Part shown: piece by piece, positions 17,982 through 26,620 of the stretch
Layout of the letters: the number at the start of each line of letters is the position of its first letter
Position numbering within the stretch: position 1 is the first letter of the stretch
Source of the DNA: Bacteroidales bacterium UBA6207
GTDB taxonomy: Bacteria > Bacteroidota > Bacteroidia > Bacteroidales > F082
NCBI GenBank assembly: GCA_002421995.1
Contig: DISP01000126.1
Coordinates: forward strand, 1 to 54,902
Direction: 5' to 3'
DNA length: 54,902 bases
Made by a program: the position numbers and the translations under genes
Notes under the pieces: generated by a model
What the model saw: the letters and a program-made list of their open reading frames with translations, nothing else
Told to the model about the DNA's origin: nothing
The model's database searches: none

Positions 17982-18835
17982 CGGTAAAGCGGCTGATGAT
18001 ATTTCTGGCAGCGATTGTTTTGGTACACAGCTGTGATGCTCCTGCCGATGCGCGTAAAGGCAGTGTGGTAGCCAAAGTGTATGATCAATATCTGTATAGC
18101 AGCGACCTTGATGGAGTTGTTCCAAAGGAAACACCTGCCATAGACAGCCAGATGCTTGTCAGAAGTTATGTTGACGGTTGGATTCGAAAAAAACTGTTAA
18201 TCAGACAAGCCGAAAAAAATCTTACTTCAGAACAGCGTGATTTCTCTGCAAAACTTGAGGATTACCGCAACTCATTGATAACGTATGCTTACGAATCAGA
18301 ATTGGTGAAACAAAAACTTGACACCATCGTAACCGACACAGAAATATCATCCTATTATATGTTGAACAAAGCGAGTTTTGAGCTCAAGTACAACATCGTT
18401 AAAGTGATTTATGTTGTGCTGAACGAAGACTCGAAGGAGCTGCGACGATTTAAAAATCTTTTGTCTGCTAGCGACCCTGTAAACACTACGGCAATTGATT
18501 TGCTGGCAAAACAACATGCTGTTTCATATTATATTGGTGATGAAACATGGGTTAGATTTGACGACTTGCTTCAATCTGTCCCCATCGAAACGTTCAACCA
18601 GGAGCTTTTTCTCAAAAACAACAGCTATGTTGAGATCAACGACAAACCCTTTGTTTACCTGATCAGAATCAAGGATTACAAGATCAGCGAGAGCATCTCG
18701 CCCCTTGAGGTTGAAGTGGATAATATACGGAATATCATTATTAACAAACGAAAACAAACTTTTCTGCGTTCAATGCACGAAGAGTTATATAACAACGCTT
18801 TAAAAGAAAGAGTCTTCGAAATTTATCAACAATGA
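17978..18835 (+). CDS. Lipoprotein of the SurA/PrsA type without a clear rotamase domain
   Basis: 285 residues. A lipobox ends at Cys19 (LVHSC), so the mature protein is lipid-anchored. The region at about 30-125 resembles the helical chaperone part of SurA/PrsA (DGWIRKKLLIRQAEKNL). The middle (about 130-235) sits where a parvulin domain would be, but lacks the HILL and GFHI/GYHL signatures of its neighbours. Chaperone activity without isomerase activity is a reasonable inference. It overlaps both flanking isomerase genes by 4 bp. Confidence 0.8.
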   Translation: MTVKRLMIFLAAIVLVHSCDAPADARKGSVVAKVYDQYLYSSDLDGVVPKETPAIDSQMLVRSYVDGWIRKKLLIRQAEKNLTSEQRDFSAKLEDYRNSLITYAYESELVKQKLDTIVTDTEISSYYMLNKASFELKYNIVKVIYVVLNEDSKELRRFKNLLSASDPVNTTAIDLLAKQHAVSYYIGDETWVRFDDLLQSVPIETFNQELFLKNNSYVEINDKPFVYLIRIKDYKISESISPLEVEVDNIRNIIINKRKQTFLRSMHEELYNNALKERVFEIYQQ

Positions 18836-20226
18836 ACAATATCCTCAACACATCACTTTTGACTTTTAAGAAGTTAAAAGCCAAAGGTTTTCTGATTTTA
18901 TTTCTTATCACTATCTTGTTTCCGCTAAGGATTTTCGCACAACAGCCGGCTGTTATTGACCAGGTGGTTGCAGTTGTGGGTAAAAACATTATCCTGCAAT
19001 CCGACATCGAAAACCAATACATCCAAATGAGGATTCAAAGAGGTATCAGCGGAAGTTCTTCAGAGATAAGATGCAGCATTTTGGAAGATATGCTTTTTCA
19101 AAAACTCATGCTCAATCAGGCCGAATTAGATAGTATAACAGTGACTGACGACCAGGTTGAACAGGAGATGGAACGAAGACTTAAGTATTTCATCAATGAG
19201 TTAGGGTCGCAGGAAAAACTTGAGGCATATTATAACAAAACCGTGGTTGAGATCAAGACAGAGCTTCGTCGTATGGTTAAAGATCAGATGCTTGGTCAAA
19301 AAGTGCAGGAAGAAATCATGTCGAAAGTGATGGTTACACCTGAGGAAGTGAGACAATTTTTCAAAAATATGTCAAAAGACAGCATTCCTCTTGTGCCGGC
19401 TGAATATGAAATTGCTCAGATTGTAAAAAGACCACCCATCAGCGTGGATGAAAAACTCGAAGTAAAAGAAAAATTGAATGGTTTGAGAAAACGTATCCTT
19501 GCCGGAGAAAGGTTTTCAACACTTGCAGTGCTCTATAGCGAAGATCCCGGTTCGGCAAAAAAAGGTGGCGAACTTGGTTTTTATGGTCGCGGCGAGCTGT
19601 ATCCCGAATTTGAAGCTGTTGCATTTAAACTAAGAGATGGCGAAATAAGCGAAATCGTTGAAACTGAGGCAGGTTTTCATATCATCCAGATGATTGAGCG
19701 CAGGGGCGATTATGTGAATGTGCGTCATATCCTGCTCATGACAAAGGTGAGTCCGCTGGCATTGGAAAAAGCCAGAATTCAGCTTGACTCAATAGCATTG
19801 TTATTGCGTAACGATTCGATAACCTTTGAAAAAGCCGTTGAAAAATTCTCTGAAGAAGAAAACAAAACCACAGGGGGATTACTGTTAAACTCCTACACAG
19901 CCGGCGTCAGGTTCGAGGCCGATATGCTCGATCCGCAAGTTTCCTTTGTTATTGACAAACTTAAAATTGGCGAGATTAGCGACCCTGTTCCAATGAAGAC
20001 GGAGGATGGAAAAGATGCCTACCGTCTTTTAAAACTTGTTGTAAAGACAACACCTCATAAGGCAAACCTCAAAGATGATTACAACAGAATTGCTGAATGG
20101 GCGCTGCAGGATAAAAAACAAAAATCAGTAGAAAACTGGATTCGTAGCAAATCAAAAAATGCATACGTTGACATACATCCTGATTTTCAACAATGTAAGT
20201 TTGATTTCAACTGGAAAGCAGAATAA
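18832..20226 (+). CDS. surA: SurA-like periplasmic chaperone/peptidyl-prolyl isomerase
   Basis: 464 residues. A long signal sequence ends near IFAQQ (about 36), followed by the SurA N-terminal segment VIDQVVAVVGKNIILQSDIE. Two parvulin domains follow: about 178-285 (YSEDPGSAKKGGELGFYGRG, GFHIIQM) and 290-405 (NVRHILL at its start). This is the closest of the three to SurA in length and order, so it is the likely main chaperone for barrel proteins. It ends 35 bp before moxR. The symbol is by similarity of architecture only. Confidence 0.88.
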   Translation: MNNILNTSLLTFKKLKAKGFLILFLITILFPLRIFAQQPAVIDQVVAVVGKNIILQSDIENQYIQMRIQRGISGSSSEIRCSILEDMLFQKLMLNQAELDSITVTDDQVEQEMERRLKYFINELGSQEKLEAYYNKTVVEIKTELRRMVKDQMLGQKVQEEIMSKVMVTPEEVRQFFKNMSKDSIPLVPAEYEIAQIVKRPPISVDEKLEVKEKLNGLRKRILAGERFSTLAVLYSEDPGSAKKGGELGFYGRGELYPEFEAVAFKLRDGEISEIVETEAGFHIIQMIERRGDYVNVRHILLMTKVSPLALEKARIQLDSIALLLRNDSITFEKAVEKFSEEENKTTGGLLLNSYTAGVRFEADMLDPQVSFVIDKLKIGEISDPVPMKTEDGKDAYRLLKLVVKTTPHKANLKDDYNRIAEWALQDKKQKSVENWIRSKSKNAYVDIHPDFQQCKFDFNWKAE

Positions 20227-20261
20227 TAAAACAACCTTCATTCTCAAAGTCGGAAATAAAA

Positions 20262-21227
20262 ATGATATCTTATTCAAACGATGTTGAAGCAGCCAAAGCC
20301 TTGCAGGCAAAATATAAAGCGCTGAAGACCGAAATTGCAAAAGTGATCGTTGGCCAGGAAGAAGTAATTCACCAGACGATCATTGCCATTTTCAGCAGGG
20401 GTCATGTATTGCTTGTTGGTGTGCCAGGACTTGCTAAAACACTACTTGTCAACACCATAGGAAAAGTGCTTGGGTTAAGCTACAGCCGCATTCAGTTTAC
20501 CCCCGATCTCATGCCTAGTGATATCATCGGAACAGAAATACTTGATGAATCAAGAAAGTTTAGATTTATCAAAGGACCGGTTTTTGCCAACATTGTTCTT
20601 GCCGACGAAATAAATCGTACCCCGCCAAAAACTCAGGCGGCATTGCTCGAAGCGATGCAGGAAAAACACATCACTGTTGCAGGTCATACACACCAACTTT
20701 TGGAACCGTTTTTTGTGCTTGCCACACAAAACCCGATCGAACAGGAAGGCACCTACCCCCTGCCCGAGGCCCAGCTCGACAGGTTTATGTTTAACCTCTG
20801 GCTTGATTATCCCAGTTTTGACGAGGAAATACAGGTGGTTAAAAATACAACCATCACCAACAATCTGCAGCCTGATACAGTGCTGAACAGCGAGGAGATT
20901 ATCTATTTTCAACAGCTCGTCAGAAAAGTTCCGGTGGCCGACAATGTGATGGAATATGCCGTTAATCTCGTATCGAAAACAAGACCAAACACAGAGAGAT
21001 CCCATGATTGGGCTAACAAATACCTCAGCTGGGGAGCCGGTCCAAGAGCATCGCAGTACCTGATTGTTGGCGCAAAATGCAATGCACTCCTCAAAGGAAA
21101 ATTCTCACCCGATATCGAAGATATCAGGTCGGTTGCCATTCCAATACTAAGACACCGTCTGGTGCGCAACTATACTGCTGAAGCCGAAGGAATCAGCATG
21201 GAAAATATCATTAGGAAATTATTGTAA
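20262..21227 (+). CDS. MoxR-family AAA+ ATPase
   Basis: 321 residues. Walker A GVPGLAKT (53-60), Walker B with LADEINR (about 111-117), and the conserved ATQNPIEQEGTYPLPEAQLDRF block, where sensor 1 and the MoxR-specific segment lie. MoxR ATPases remodel or mature partner proteins, commonly together with VWA- or DUF58-domain proteins. No such partner follows here; the next gene encodes a transport adaptor. It is probably co-transcribed with the folding-factor genes (35 bp gap). Confidence 0.93.
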   Translation: MISYSNDVEAAKALQAKYKALKTEIAKVIVGQEEVIHQTIIAIFSRGHVLLVGVPGLAKTLLVNTIGKVLGLSYSRIQFTPDLMPSDIIGTEILDESRKFRFIKGPVFANIVLADEINRTPPKTQAALLEAMQEKHITVAGHTHQLLEPFFVLATQNPIEQEGTYPLPEAQLDRFMFNLWLDYPSFDEEIQVVKNTTITNNLQPDTVLNSEEIIYFQQLVRKVPVADNVMEYAVNLVSKTRPNTERSHDWANKYLSWGAGPRASQYLIVGAKCNALLKGKFSPDIEDIRSVAIPILRHRLVRNYTAEAEGISMENIIRKLL

Positions 21228-21271
21228 ATAATTGATTTTAAAGCTTTTGTTACATTATAAAATTGAACAGT

Positions 21272-22702
21272 ATGAAATCAAACCGCAAACTTTTAATCGC
21301 ATTGGCAGCCATTGCAGTTCTGATTGCTGCGGTGTGGTATTTTACCCAATCAGGAGGCGAAGACACCCAATTGCTTGAAGCCCCTGTAAAAAAAGGACTG
21401 TTCACCATCAGCGTAACCACAACCGGTGAGCTGGAAGCCAAAAGCTCAGAGATGATCAACGGCCCTTCGCCCACTGCCCTACGCGATGCGCGTATCTGGC
21501 AACTCAAAATTGATGACATTATTCCCGACGGAACTATAGTTGATTCAGGCGATTACGTCGCACAGCTCGACCGTTCTGAGCTAACCAACAAGATCAAGGA
21601 TCAGCAAATTGATATTGAGCAGTATCAAAACAATTTCATTAAAACACAACTCGACACCACAATGGAGCTCAGGGCTGCAAGAAACGAACTTGTCAATCTC
21701 AAATATGCGATGGAAGAAGCCCAGATTGCGGTGGATCAATCCATCTACGAGCCACCAGCCACGCAAAGACAGGTTCAGATTGAGCTTGATCGTGCGCAAA
21801 GAGCTTATGATCAAGCCGTAAAAAATTATTCACTAAAATATGAGAAGGCAGTTGCCAATATGTCAGAGGTTTCAACTGCATTGAAGAAAAAACAGACTGA
21901 GTTTGAAAAGTTCTTCTCCTTAAGTCAGGAGTTTACAATTCGCGCACCGAAAGCCGGGATGGTAATCTATCAGCGCGATTGGGATGGCAAAAAACGTGGC
22001 GCAGGAGCAAGCATCAGCACATGGGAAAACGTGGTGGCTACTTTGCCTAATTTGCGTGAGATGATTACCAAGACCTATGTGAACGAAGTTGATATTTCAA
22101 AAGTGAAAGTTGGCCAAAGAGTTGATATTGGTGTAGATGCATTCCCTGAAAAGAAGTTTACCGGCCAAGTGGTCGAAGTAGCTAATATTGGTGAACAACT
22201 CCGTAACTCAAACGCAAAGGTGTTTGAGGTAAAAATCGAAGTTAACGAATTCGACTCGATTGTCCGTCCTGCCATGACAACCAAAAATGTTATTATCACT
22301 GACGAGCTTGTTGATGTTTTATATGTCCCGCTAGAGGCGCTCCACGCCATGGACAGCATACAGTACGTATTTGTTGGAAGCCAGCGCCGACAGGTAATAC
22401 CCGGAAAATCAAATGAAAACGAAATCATTATTAGAGCCGGACTTCGCGAAGGCGAAAATGTTAACCTCATATCGCCCGAAGACCACAAATCCTTTAAACT
22501 GATCGAAGTGGATGCATCCGAAATGGCTCGTATAAAGGCAGAAGAGTTGAAAGCCAAAGAGGATGCCGAAAAGGCTGCGGCTGCAAAAGAAGCCGAACGC
22601 CAGCAAATGATGCAGCAACGTATGATGCAGCTTCCTGCAGGTGCGATGCCGGCAGGTCAGGGTAAAAAAGCAGAAGGTGGCGCAGGAAAACCCAAGTCAT
22701 GA
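21272..22702 (+). CDS. MacA-like periplasmic adaptor (HlyD family)
   Basis: 476 residues when started at ATG 21272 rather than the in-frame TTG at 21263. One N-terminal anchor (about 5-22), a lipoyl-like half, a long coiled-coil hairpin (about 105-205, rich in Glu/Lys/Gln), the second lipoyl half (FTIRAPKAGMVIYQ), a beta-barrel domain and a membrane-proximal domain. The last ~65 residues form an unusual charged tail turning into Met/Gln/Ala/Gly-rich sequence. Adaptors of this type link an ABC permease to an outer-membrane channel. It overlaps the permease gene by 4 bp. Confidence 0.88.
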   Translation: MKSNRKLLIALAAIAVLIAAVWYFTQSGGEDTQLLEAPVKKGLFTISVTTTGELEAKSSEMINGPSPTALRDARIWQLKIDDIIPDGTIVDSGDYVAQLDRSELTNKIKDQQIDIEQYQNNFIKTQLDTTMELRAARNELVNLKYAMEEAQIAVDQSIYEPPATQRQVQIELDRAQRAYDQAVKNYSLKYEKAVANMSEVSTALKKKQTEFEKFFSLSQEFTIRAPKAGMVIYQRDWDGKKRGAGASISTWENVVATLPNLREMITKTYVNEVDISKVKVGQRVDIGVDAFPEKKFTGQVVEVANIGEQLRNSNAKVFEVKIEVNEFDSIVRPAMTTKNVIITDELVDVLYVPLEALHAMDSIQYVFVGSQRRQVIPGKSNENEIIIRAGLREGENVNLISPEDHKSFKLIEVDASEMARIKAEELKAKEDAEKAAAAKEAERQQMMQQRMMQLPAGAMPAGQGKKAEGGAGKPKS

Positions 22703-24069
22703 GAACTGAACGATACTGGGAAATAGTACAGGTTGCACTCGAAGCTGTTTTCGCAAACCGCTCACGTTCAATCCTTACCGCACTCGGAATTATCTTCGGT
22801 GTTGCCGCAGTTATTGCCATGATGGCCATTGGAAATGGAGCAAGACAAGAAATCCTTGAGCAGATAAAGATGGTTGGCGTTAATAATATTATTATAAGTT
22901 CAAAATACGAACCATCTGCCAATGAAGAAGATGGAGAAGAATCTGAAGGTAAATCCGAAAGTAAAAAGTTTTCTCCCGGACTAACACTGGCTGACGCAAA
23001 AGGAATCGAACAAATTGTGCCGACAGTAGAAAAAATCAGTCCTGAAGTTTCCTATGAAACCACAATTATCAAAGACGGGGTTAGGCAACAGGCAAAACTC
23101 AACGGCGTTACACCGGCTTTTTTTAAGGTCTTCAGCCTCGAGCTAAGCCATGGAACCATGTTTACCCAGGAACAATCGGAAAATGGCAATCCGGTATGCA
23201 TTATTGGTCCGGGTGTTAAAGCGAAATTTTTTGCCCTTGAAGATCCCATTGGTAAGCACATCAAATGCGGCAGCATCTGGTTAAAAGTAGTAGGAGTATT
23301 GGAAAAACGATTGAGCGGGCACGCGAAAACCGCCAATATGGGTGTTTCCGATTATGACAACAATATTTATGCACCATTGCAAACAGTTTTATTACGGTTT
23401 AAAGACAGGGCACTCGTCAACTCCGGCTCAATAGCTAACGGCGGAACAACCGTAATCTTTTCGGGCAACAGCATGATGTCGTTTGGCAGCGGTGGAGGAT
23501 CAGAAGAAAGCTCAAACTATCACCAGCTTGACAGGATCGTTGTTCAGGTGAACGACAGCGAAAATCTTGGAATCACGACCAAGCTGCTTTCGCAAATGCT
23601 GAAAAGAAGGCATCTTGGTGTGGATGATTTTGAAATTACAGTCCCCGAATTGCTTCTGAAACAAGAACAACGTACCAAAGACATCTTTAATATCGTGCTA
23701 GGCGCCATTGCCGGCATCTCACTGCTTGTTGGCGGTATCGGAATTATGAATATCATGCTGGCCTCGGTGATGGAACGCATCAGAGAGATTGGTGTGCGAA
23801 GATCAATCGGTGCAACAAAAAACGACATCATCCTTCAGTTTCTTGCCGAAGCAACACTTATCAGCATCAGCGGGGGAATTATTGGCATTGTTTTAGGTCT
23901 GGTGATGGCAAAGATAATAATGCAAACAACCGATATTCTGACCATTGTGAGCCTAAGCTCCATAGTGGTTTCGTTTGGTGTAGCTGCAACAGTTGGAATA
24001 GTTTTTGGTTATCTTCCGGCCAGAAAAGCTGCCGAACAAGATCCGGTTGAATCGTTGCGACATGACTAA
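22699..24069 (+). CDS. MacB-type ABC transporter permease (no fused or adjacent ATPase)
   Basis: 456 residues. One N-terminal transmembrane helix (about 26-46), a large periplasmic MacB_PCD domain, and three C-terminal helices of an FtsX domain (about 333-355, 385-407, 417-440), with the typical MERIREIGVRRSIGA loop and final DPVESLRHD. An acidic, Ser-rich insertion lies at about 70-95 (SANEEDGEESEG). In MacB the ATPase is fused N-terminally, and in related systems it is a neighbouring gene. Neither is seen here: the next gene, 98 bp on, is a peroxiredoxin. It acts with the adaptor encoded just upstream. Confidence 0.9.
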   Translation: MRTERYWEIVQVALEAVFANRSRSILTALGIIFGVAAVIAMMAIGNGARQEILEQIKMVGVNNIIISSKYEPSANEEDGEESEGKSESKKFSPGLTLADAKGIEQIVPTVEKISPEVSYETTIIKDGVRQQAKLNGVTPAFFKVFSLELSHGTMFTQEQSENGNPVCIIGPGVKAKFFALEDPIGKHIKCGSIWLKVVGVLEKRLSGHAKTANMGVSDYDNNIYAPLQTVLLRFKDRALVNSGSIANGGTTVIFSGNSMMSFGSGGGSEESSNYHQLDRIVVQVNDSENLGITTKLLSQMLKRRHLGVDDFEITVPELLLKQEQRTKDIFNIVLGAIAGISLLVGGIGIMNIMLASVMERIREIGVRRSIGATKNDIILQFLAEATLISISGGIIGIVLGLVMAKIIMQTTDILTIVSLSSIVVSFGVAATVGIVFGYLPARKAAEQDPVESLRHD

Positions 24070-24106
24070 AAATTCTAATTGACTGAAAAATTTATGCTTA
24101 GCTTTC

Positions 24107-24133
24107 AATCCATTGGTAAATGGATTAATTTTG
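24107..24133 (+). promoter_or_regulatory. Peroxiredoxin promoter with adjoining palindrome
   Basis: AATCCATT (24107-24114) and AATGGATT (24119-24126) form a perfect 8-bp inverted repeat with a 4-base spacer. It abuts a TAATTTTG -7 box (24126-24133), 35 bp before the peroxiredoxin ATG. The palindrome occupies the space between -33 and -7, where an operator could act. Confidence 0.45.
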
Positions 24134-24167
24134 CTACCGAAAAATTCTAACATTAATTTACATTTTT

Positions 24168-24797
24168 ATGGCAGTATTAGTAGGCAAAAAAGCCCCCTAT
24201 TTCGAAGCAGACGCAGTTATCAATGGTGCATTTGAAGAAAAGTTTTCTCTTCAGCAGTTCATTGGCAAAAAACACGTCGTTTTCTTTTTCTATCCTTTGG
24301 ATTTTACTTTTGTTTGTCCGACAGAGATCATTGCTTTCCAGGATAAAATGGAAGCATTCGAAAAACGCAATGTAGCAGTTGTTGGTTGCTCTATTGACTC
24401 AAAATTTTCGCATTGGGCCTGGGTTAACACTCCCAGAGAGCAAGGCGGGATACAAGGCGTGAAATATCCACTTGTATCGGACCTGACCAAAACCATCTCG
24501 GCAAACTATGATGTTTTGGCCGGAGAGTTTACCTATAACGAAGATGGCGAAATGGAATTTAATGGCGACCCTGTTGCATACCGTGGTTTGTTTCTGATTG
24601 ACAAACAAGGTGTTGTAAGACATCAGATAGTAAACGATCTGCCTTTGGGACGCAGCATTGATGAGGCACTCCGTATGATTGATGCTTTACAGCATTTTGA
24701 AGAAAACGGCGAAGTGTGTCCGGCTAACTGGAAACAGGGCGAAGATGCTATGATGGCAACACACGAAGGTGTTTCGAGTTATCTGACGAATCACTAA
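24168..24797 (+). CDS. Typical 2-Cys peroxiredoxin
   Basis: 209 residues. The peroxidatic Cys50 lies in the canonical FYPLDFTFVCPTE motif and the resolving Cys184 in GEVCPANW, so both cysteines of the typical 2-Cys (AhpC/Prx1) class are present. The C-terminal extension after Cys184 contains a YL element like that linked to over-oxidation sensitivity. It reduces hydrogen peroxide and organic peroxides in the cytoplasm. Its own promoter with an embedded palindrome precedes it. It is monocistronic, converging on the PAP2 gene. Confidence 0.95.
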   Translation: MAVLVGKKAPYFEADAVINGAFEEKFSLQQFIGKKHVVFFFYPLDFTFVCPTEIIAFQDKMEAFEKRNVAVVGCSIDSKFSHWAWVNTPREQGGIQGVKYPLVSDLTKTISANYDVLAGEFTYNEDGEMEFNGDPVAYRGLFLIDKQGVVRHQIVNDLPLGRSIDEALRMIDALQHFEENGEVCPANWKQGEDAMMATHEGVSSYLTNH

Positions 24798-24817
24798 TCA
24801 GCGAAATTTTTGGTAAT

Positions 24818-24869
24818 TCCCTGCATCAGGAAAGTGATGGATTCTCCATAGCTTTTGCCGGTGCAGGGA
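24818..24869. repeat. Inverted repeat between convergent genes
   Basis: TCCCTGCA (24818-24825) pairs with TGCAGGGA (24862-24869), and an inner CATCA/TGATG pair shares part of the loop. It lies between the stops of the peroxiredoxin and PAP2 genes and may end transcription from both sides, though the T-tracts are poor. Confidence 0.35.
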
Positions 24870-24873
24870 TTTG

Positions 24874-25677
24874 CTATTTAAGTCGAATAATCATTCCAAG
24901 CGTATTGCCATCTGCATGAATTTGTATTTGCGATGATAGCCTGCGGTTGAAATGCAAAACACTTCGTCCCAAAGCATAGCCCAATATTGCTCCTGCAAAG
25001 ACATCCGAAGGCCAATGTTCGCCGCTTTTCAAACGCCCGATGGCTGTGAGGCCGGCCAAACCGTAGAGTGCTAAGCCCAGCCCGGGCTTCTCAGGATAAT
25101 AGCCGGAGAGAACCGTGGCCACAGCGAATGCCCTCATTGTATGTCCGGAGGGAAATGACTCATGTTGAAAATTATGAAAAGGTCCGCTCCAGTGATATGG
25201 TTCAGCCAATTGATCCGGACGGGCTCTGTGTGTGAGATGTTTCACCGCTACCGCTGCCCCGGCACTCAGAATAAAAACCTGCAGCCCGGCCAATGCAGCA
25301 TCTTTTGCAAGTTGATCCGTCTTTTTTTCTCCGTATAGATACAGGGCTGCCAGCGCCGGAATGGCAACCAATCCGTTTCCCAAAGCATTTGTCCATGGCA
25401 GGATTTTCCGATCTTCGCTTGATACAGGGCCATTCAGTTTATGAAAAAGCGCCTCATCATTCAATAAAATAAATCCAAACGATAAACCGGACACTGCAAC
25501 CAAAGTCCAGTCTGCGCTGCTGAAGCGCGCAGGCATCTTCAGCGCATGTATTGTTTGCCCCGGGAAAGAAAGCAAATAGGAAGATATTGACGGATATACC
25601 GATTCATTTTTTACAGTGTCTTGTGCCAGAGCGACTTCAAAGTGCATGAACATCACTAGCAAAAACACAAAACACAT
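24874..25677 (-). CDS. PAP2-family membrane phosphatase
   Basis: 267 residues from ATG 25677. An in-frame ATG at 25719 exists, but it overlaps mazG and places 14 polar residues before the signal peptide. The signal peptide is MCFVFLLVMFMHFEVALAQ. The three phosphatase motifs are present: KHLTHRARP, PSGH, and GRLKSGEHWPSDV (Arg-x5-His-x3-Asp). Hydrophobic helices surround them. Such enzymes dephosphorylate lipid phosphates (undecaprenyl-PP, phosphatidate, lipid A phosphates) on the outer side of the inner membrane. The choice among these cannot be made here. Only 7 bp separate it from mazG, so they are co-transcribed. Confidence 0.9.
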   Translation of the reverse strand: MCFVFLLVMFMHFEVALAQDTVKNESVYPSISSYLLSFPGQTIHALKMPARFSSADWTLVAVSGLSFGFILLNDEALFHKLNGPVSSEDRKILPWTNALGNGLVAIPALAALYLYGEKKTDQLAKDAALAGLQVFILSAGAAVAVKHLTHRARPDQLAEPYHWSGPFHNFQHESFPSGHTMRAFAVATVLSGYYPEKPGLGLALYGLAGLTAIGRLKSGEHWPSDVFAGAILGYALGRSVLHFNRRLSSQIQIHADGNTLGMIIRLK

Positions 25678-25684
25678 CTTCGCT

Positions 25685-26455
25685 CTATTCACTTTTTTTG
25701 GCTTCGTTCCACAATTCATCCATTTCTTCGAGGCTCATCTCATGAAGTTGTTTGTTATGAGACAATGCAATCTTTTCGATATACTGAAAACGTGATCTGA
25801 ATTTGCGGTTTGTTCGCTCCAGTGCATCTTCCGGGTTAACACCAATGTATCTTGCATAATTAACAAGAGCGAAGAGCAGATCACCAAATTCGTCTTCAAT
25901 TCTGTCAACAGAAGCGTTCGTACTAACCTCGTGTTTGAGTTCATCAAGTTCTTCCTCAACCTTCAACCAAACATCTTCTTTCCTTTTCCATTCAAAACCA
26001 ACCCCACCGGCTTTTTCCTGCATCCTGTAGGCTTTGAGCAGAGCAGGTAAACTTGCGGGCACGCCTTCCAGCACTGATTTCTTACCTTCGGAAAGCTTAA
26101 TCTTCTCCCAATTCGATTTAACTTGTTCCTGATCAGCCACTTTCACTTCGCCATAGATATGTGGATGCCTGACGATCAGCTTTTCGCTAATGCCATCCAA
26201 GACATCTTTGATATCGAAGGCTCCTTGTTCAGAACCAATCTTTGCATAGAAAACAAGGTGAAGCATCAGGTCGCCCAGCTCTTTTTTTATTTCCTGCAGG
26301 TCACTTTTTAGAATCGCATCACTGAGCTCATATGTTTCCTCAATGGTCAGGTGACGTAAACTTTCAAGAGTCTGCACCCGATCCCAGGGGCAACCGGCTC
26401 TTAGCTCGTCCATTATCGTGAGTAAGCGGCCAAAGGCATCCAATTTTTCATTCAT
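25685..26455 (-). CDS. mazG: Nucleoside triphosphate pyrophosphohydrolase MazG
   Basis: 256 residues from ATG 26455; an in-frame TTG at 26476 is part of the promoter. Two MazG repeats: the N-terminal one has ELRAGCPWDRVQTLESL and the metal-binding EETYEL / KKELGDLML segments, and the C-terminal one has EELDELKHEV and RIEDEFGDLLFALVNYAR. It hydrolyses (d)NTPs to NMPs and pyrophosphate, cleaning the nucleotide pool and, in E. coli, lowering ppGpp. First gene of a two-gene unit with the PAP2 phosphatase. Confidence 0.95.
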   Translation of the reverse strand: MNEKLDAFGRLLTIMDELRAGCPWDRVQTLESLRHLTIEETYELSDAILKSDLQEIKKELGDLMLHLVFYAKIGSEQGAFDIKDVLDGISEKLIVRHPHIYGEVKVADQEQVKSNWEKIKLSEGKKSVLEGVPASLPALLKAYRMQEKAGGVGFEWKRKEDVWLKVEEELDELKHEVSTNASVDRIEDEFGDLLFALVNYARYIGVNPEDALERTNRKFRSRFQYIEKIALSHNKQLHEMSLEEMDELWNEAKKSE

Positions 26456-26473
26456 CCAAATAAGCTTTTCGGG

Positions 26474-26481
26474 CAAAGGTA
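26474..26481 (-). promoter_or_regulatory. Predicted -7 box for mazG
   Basis: TACCTTTG on the minus strand, 19 bp before the ATG at 26455. It shows that the in-frame TTG at 26476 is not the start. Confidence 0.5.
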
Positions 26482-26583
26482 AGGGTTTTGATCTACTGGC
26501 TCCATGCTAAGATAAAAATTCGGAAATCCGCAACAAATCTGACTTTCGGCCGTTTTTAAACCAATTATCCGGTATTATTTACT

Positions 26584-26591
26584 TACTTTTG
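26584..26591 (+). promoter_or_regulatory. Predicted -7 box for the PagL-like gene
   Basis: TACTTTTG, 30 bp before the ATG at 26621. It is divergent from the mazG promoter about 110 bp away. Confidence 0.5.
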
Positions 26592-26620
26592 CCGGCTGTT
26601 TGCACATTATAACTTTTTTG

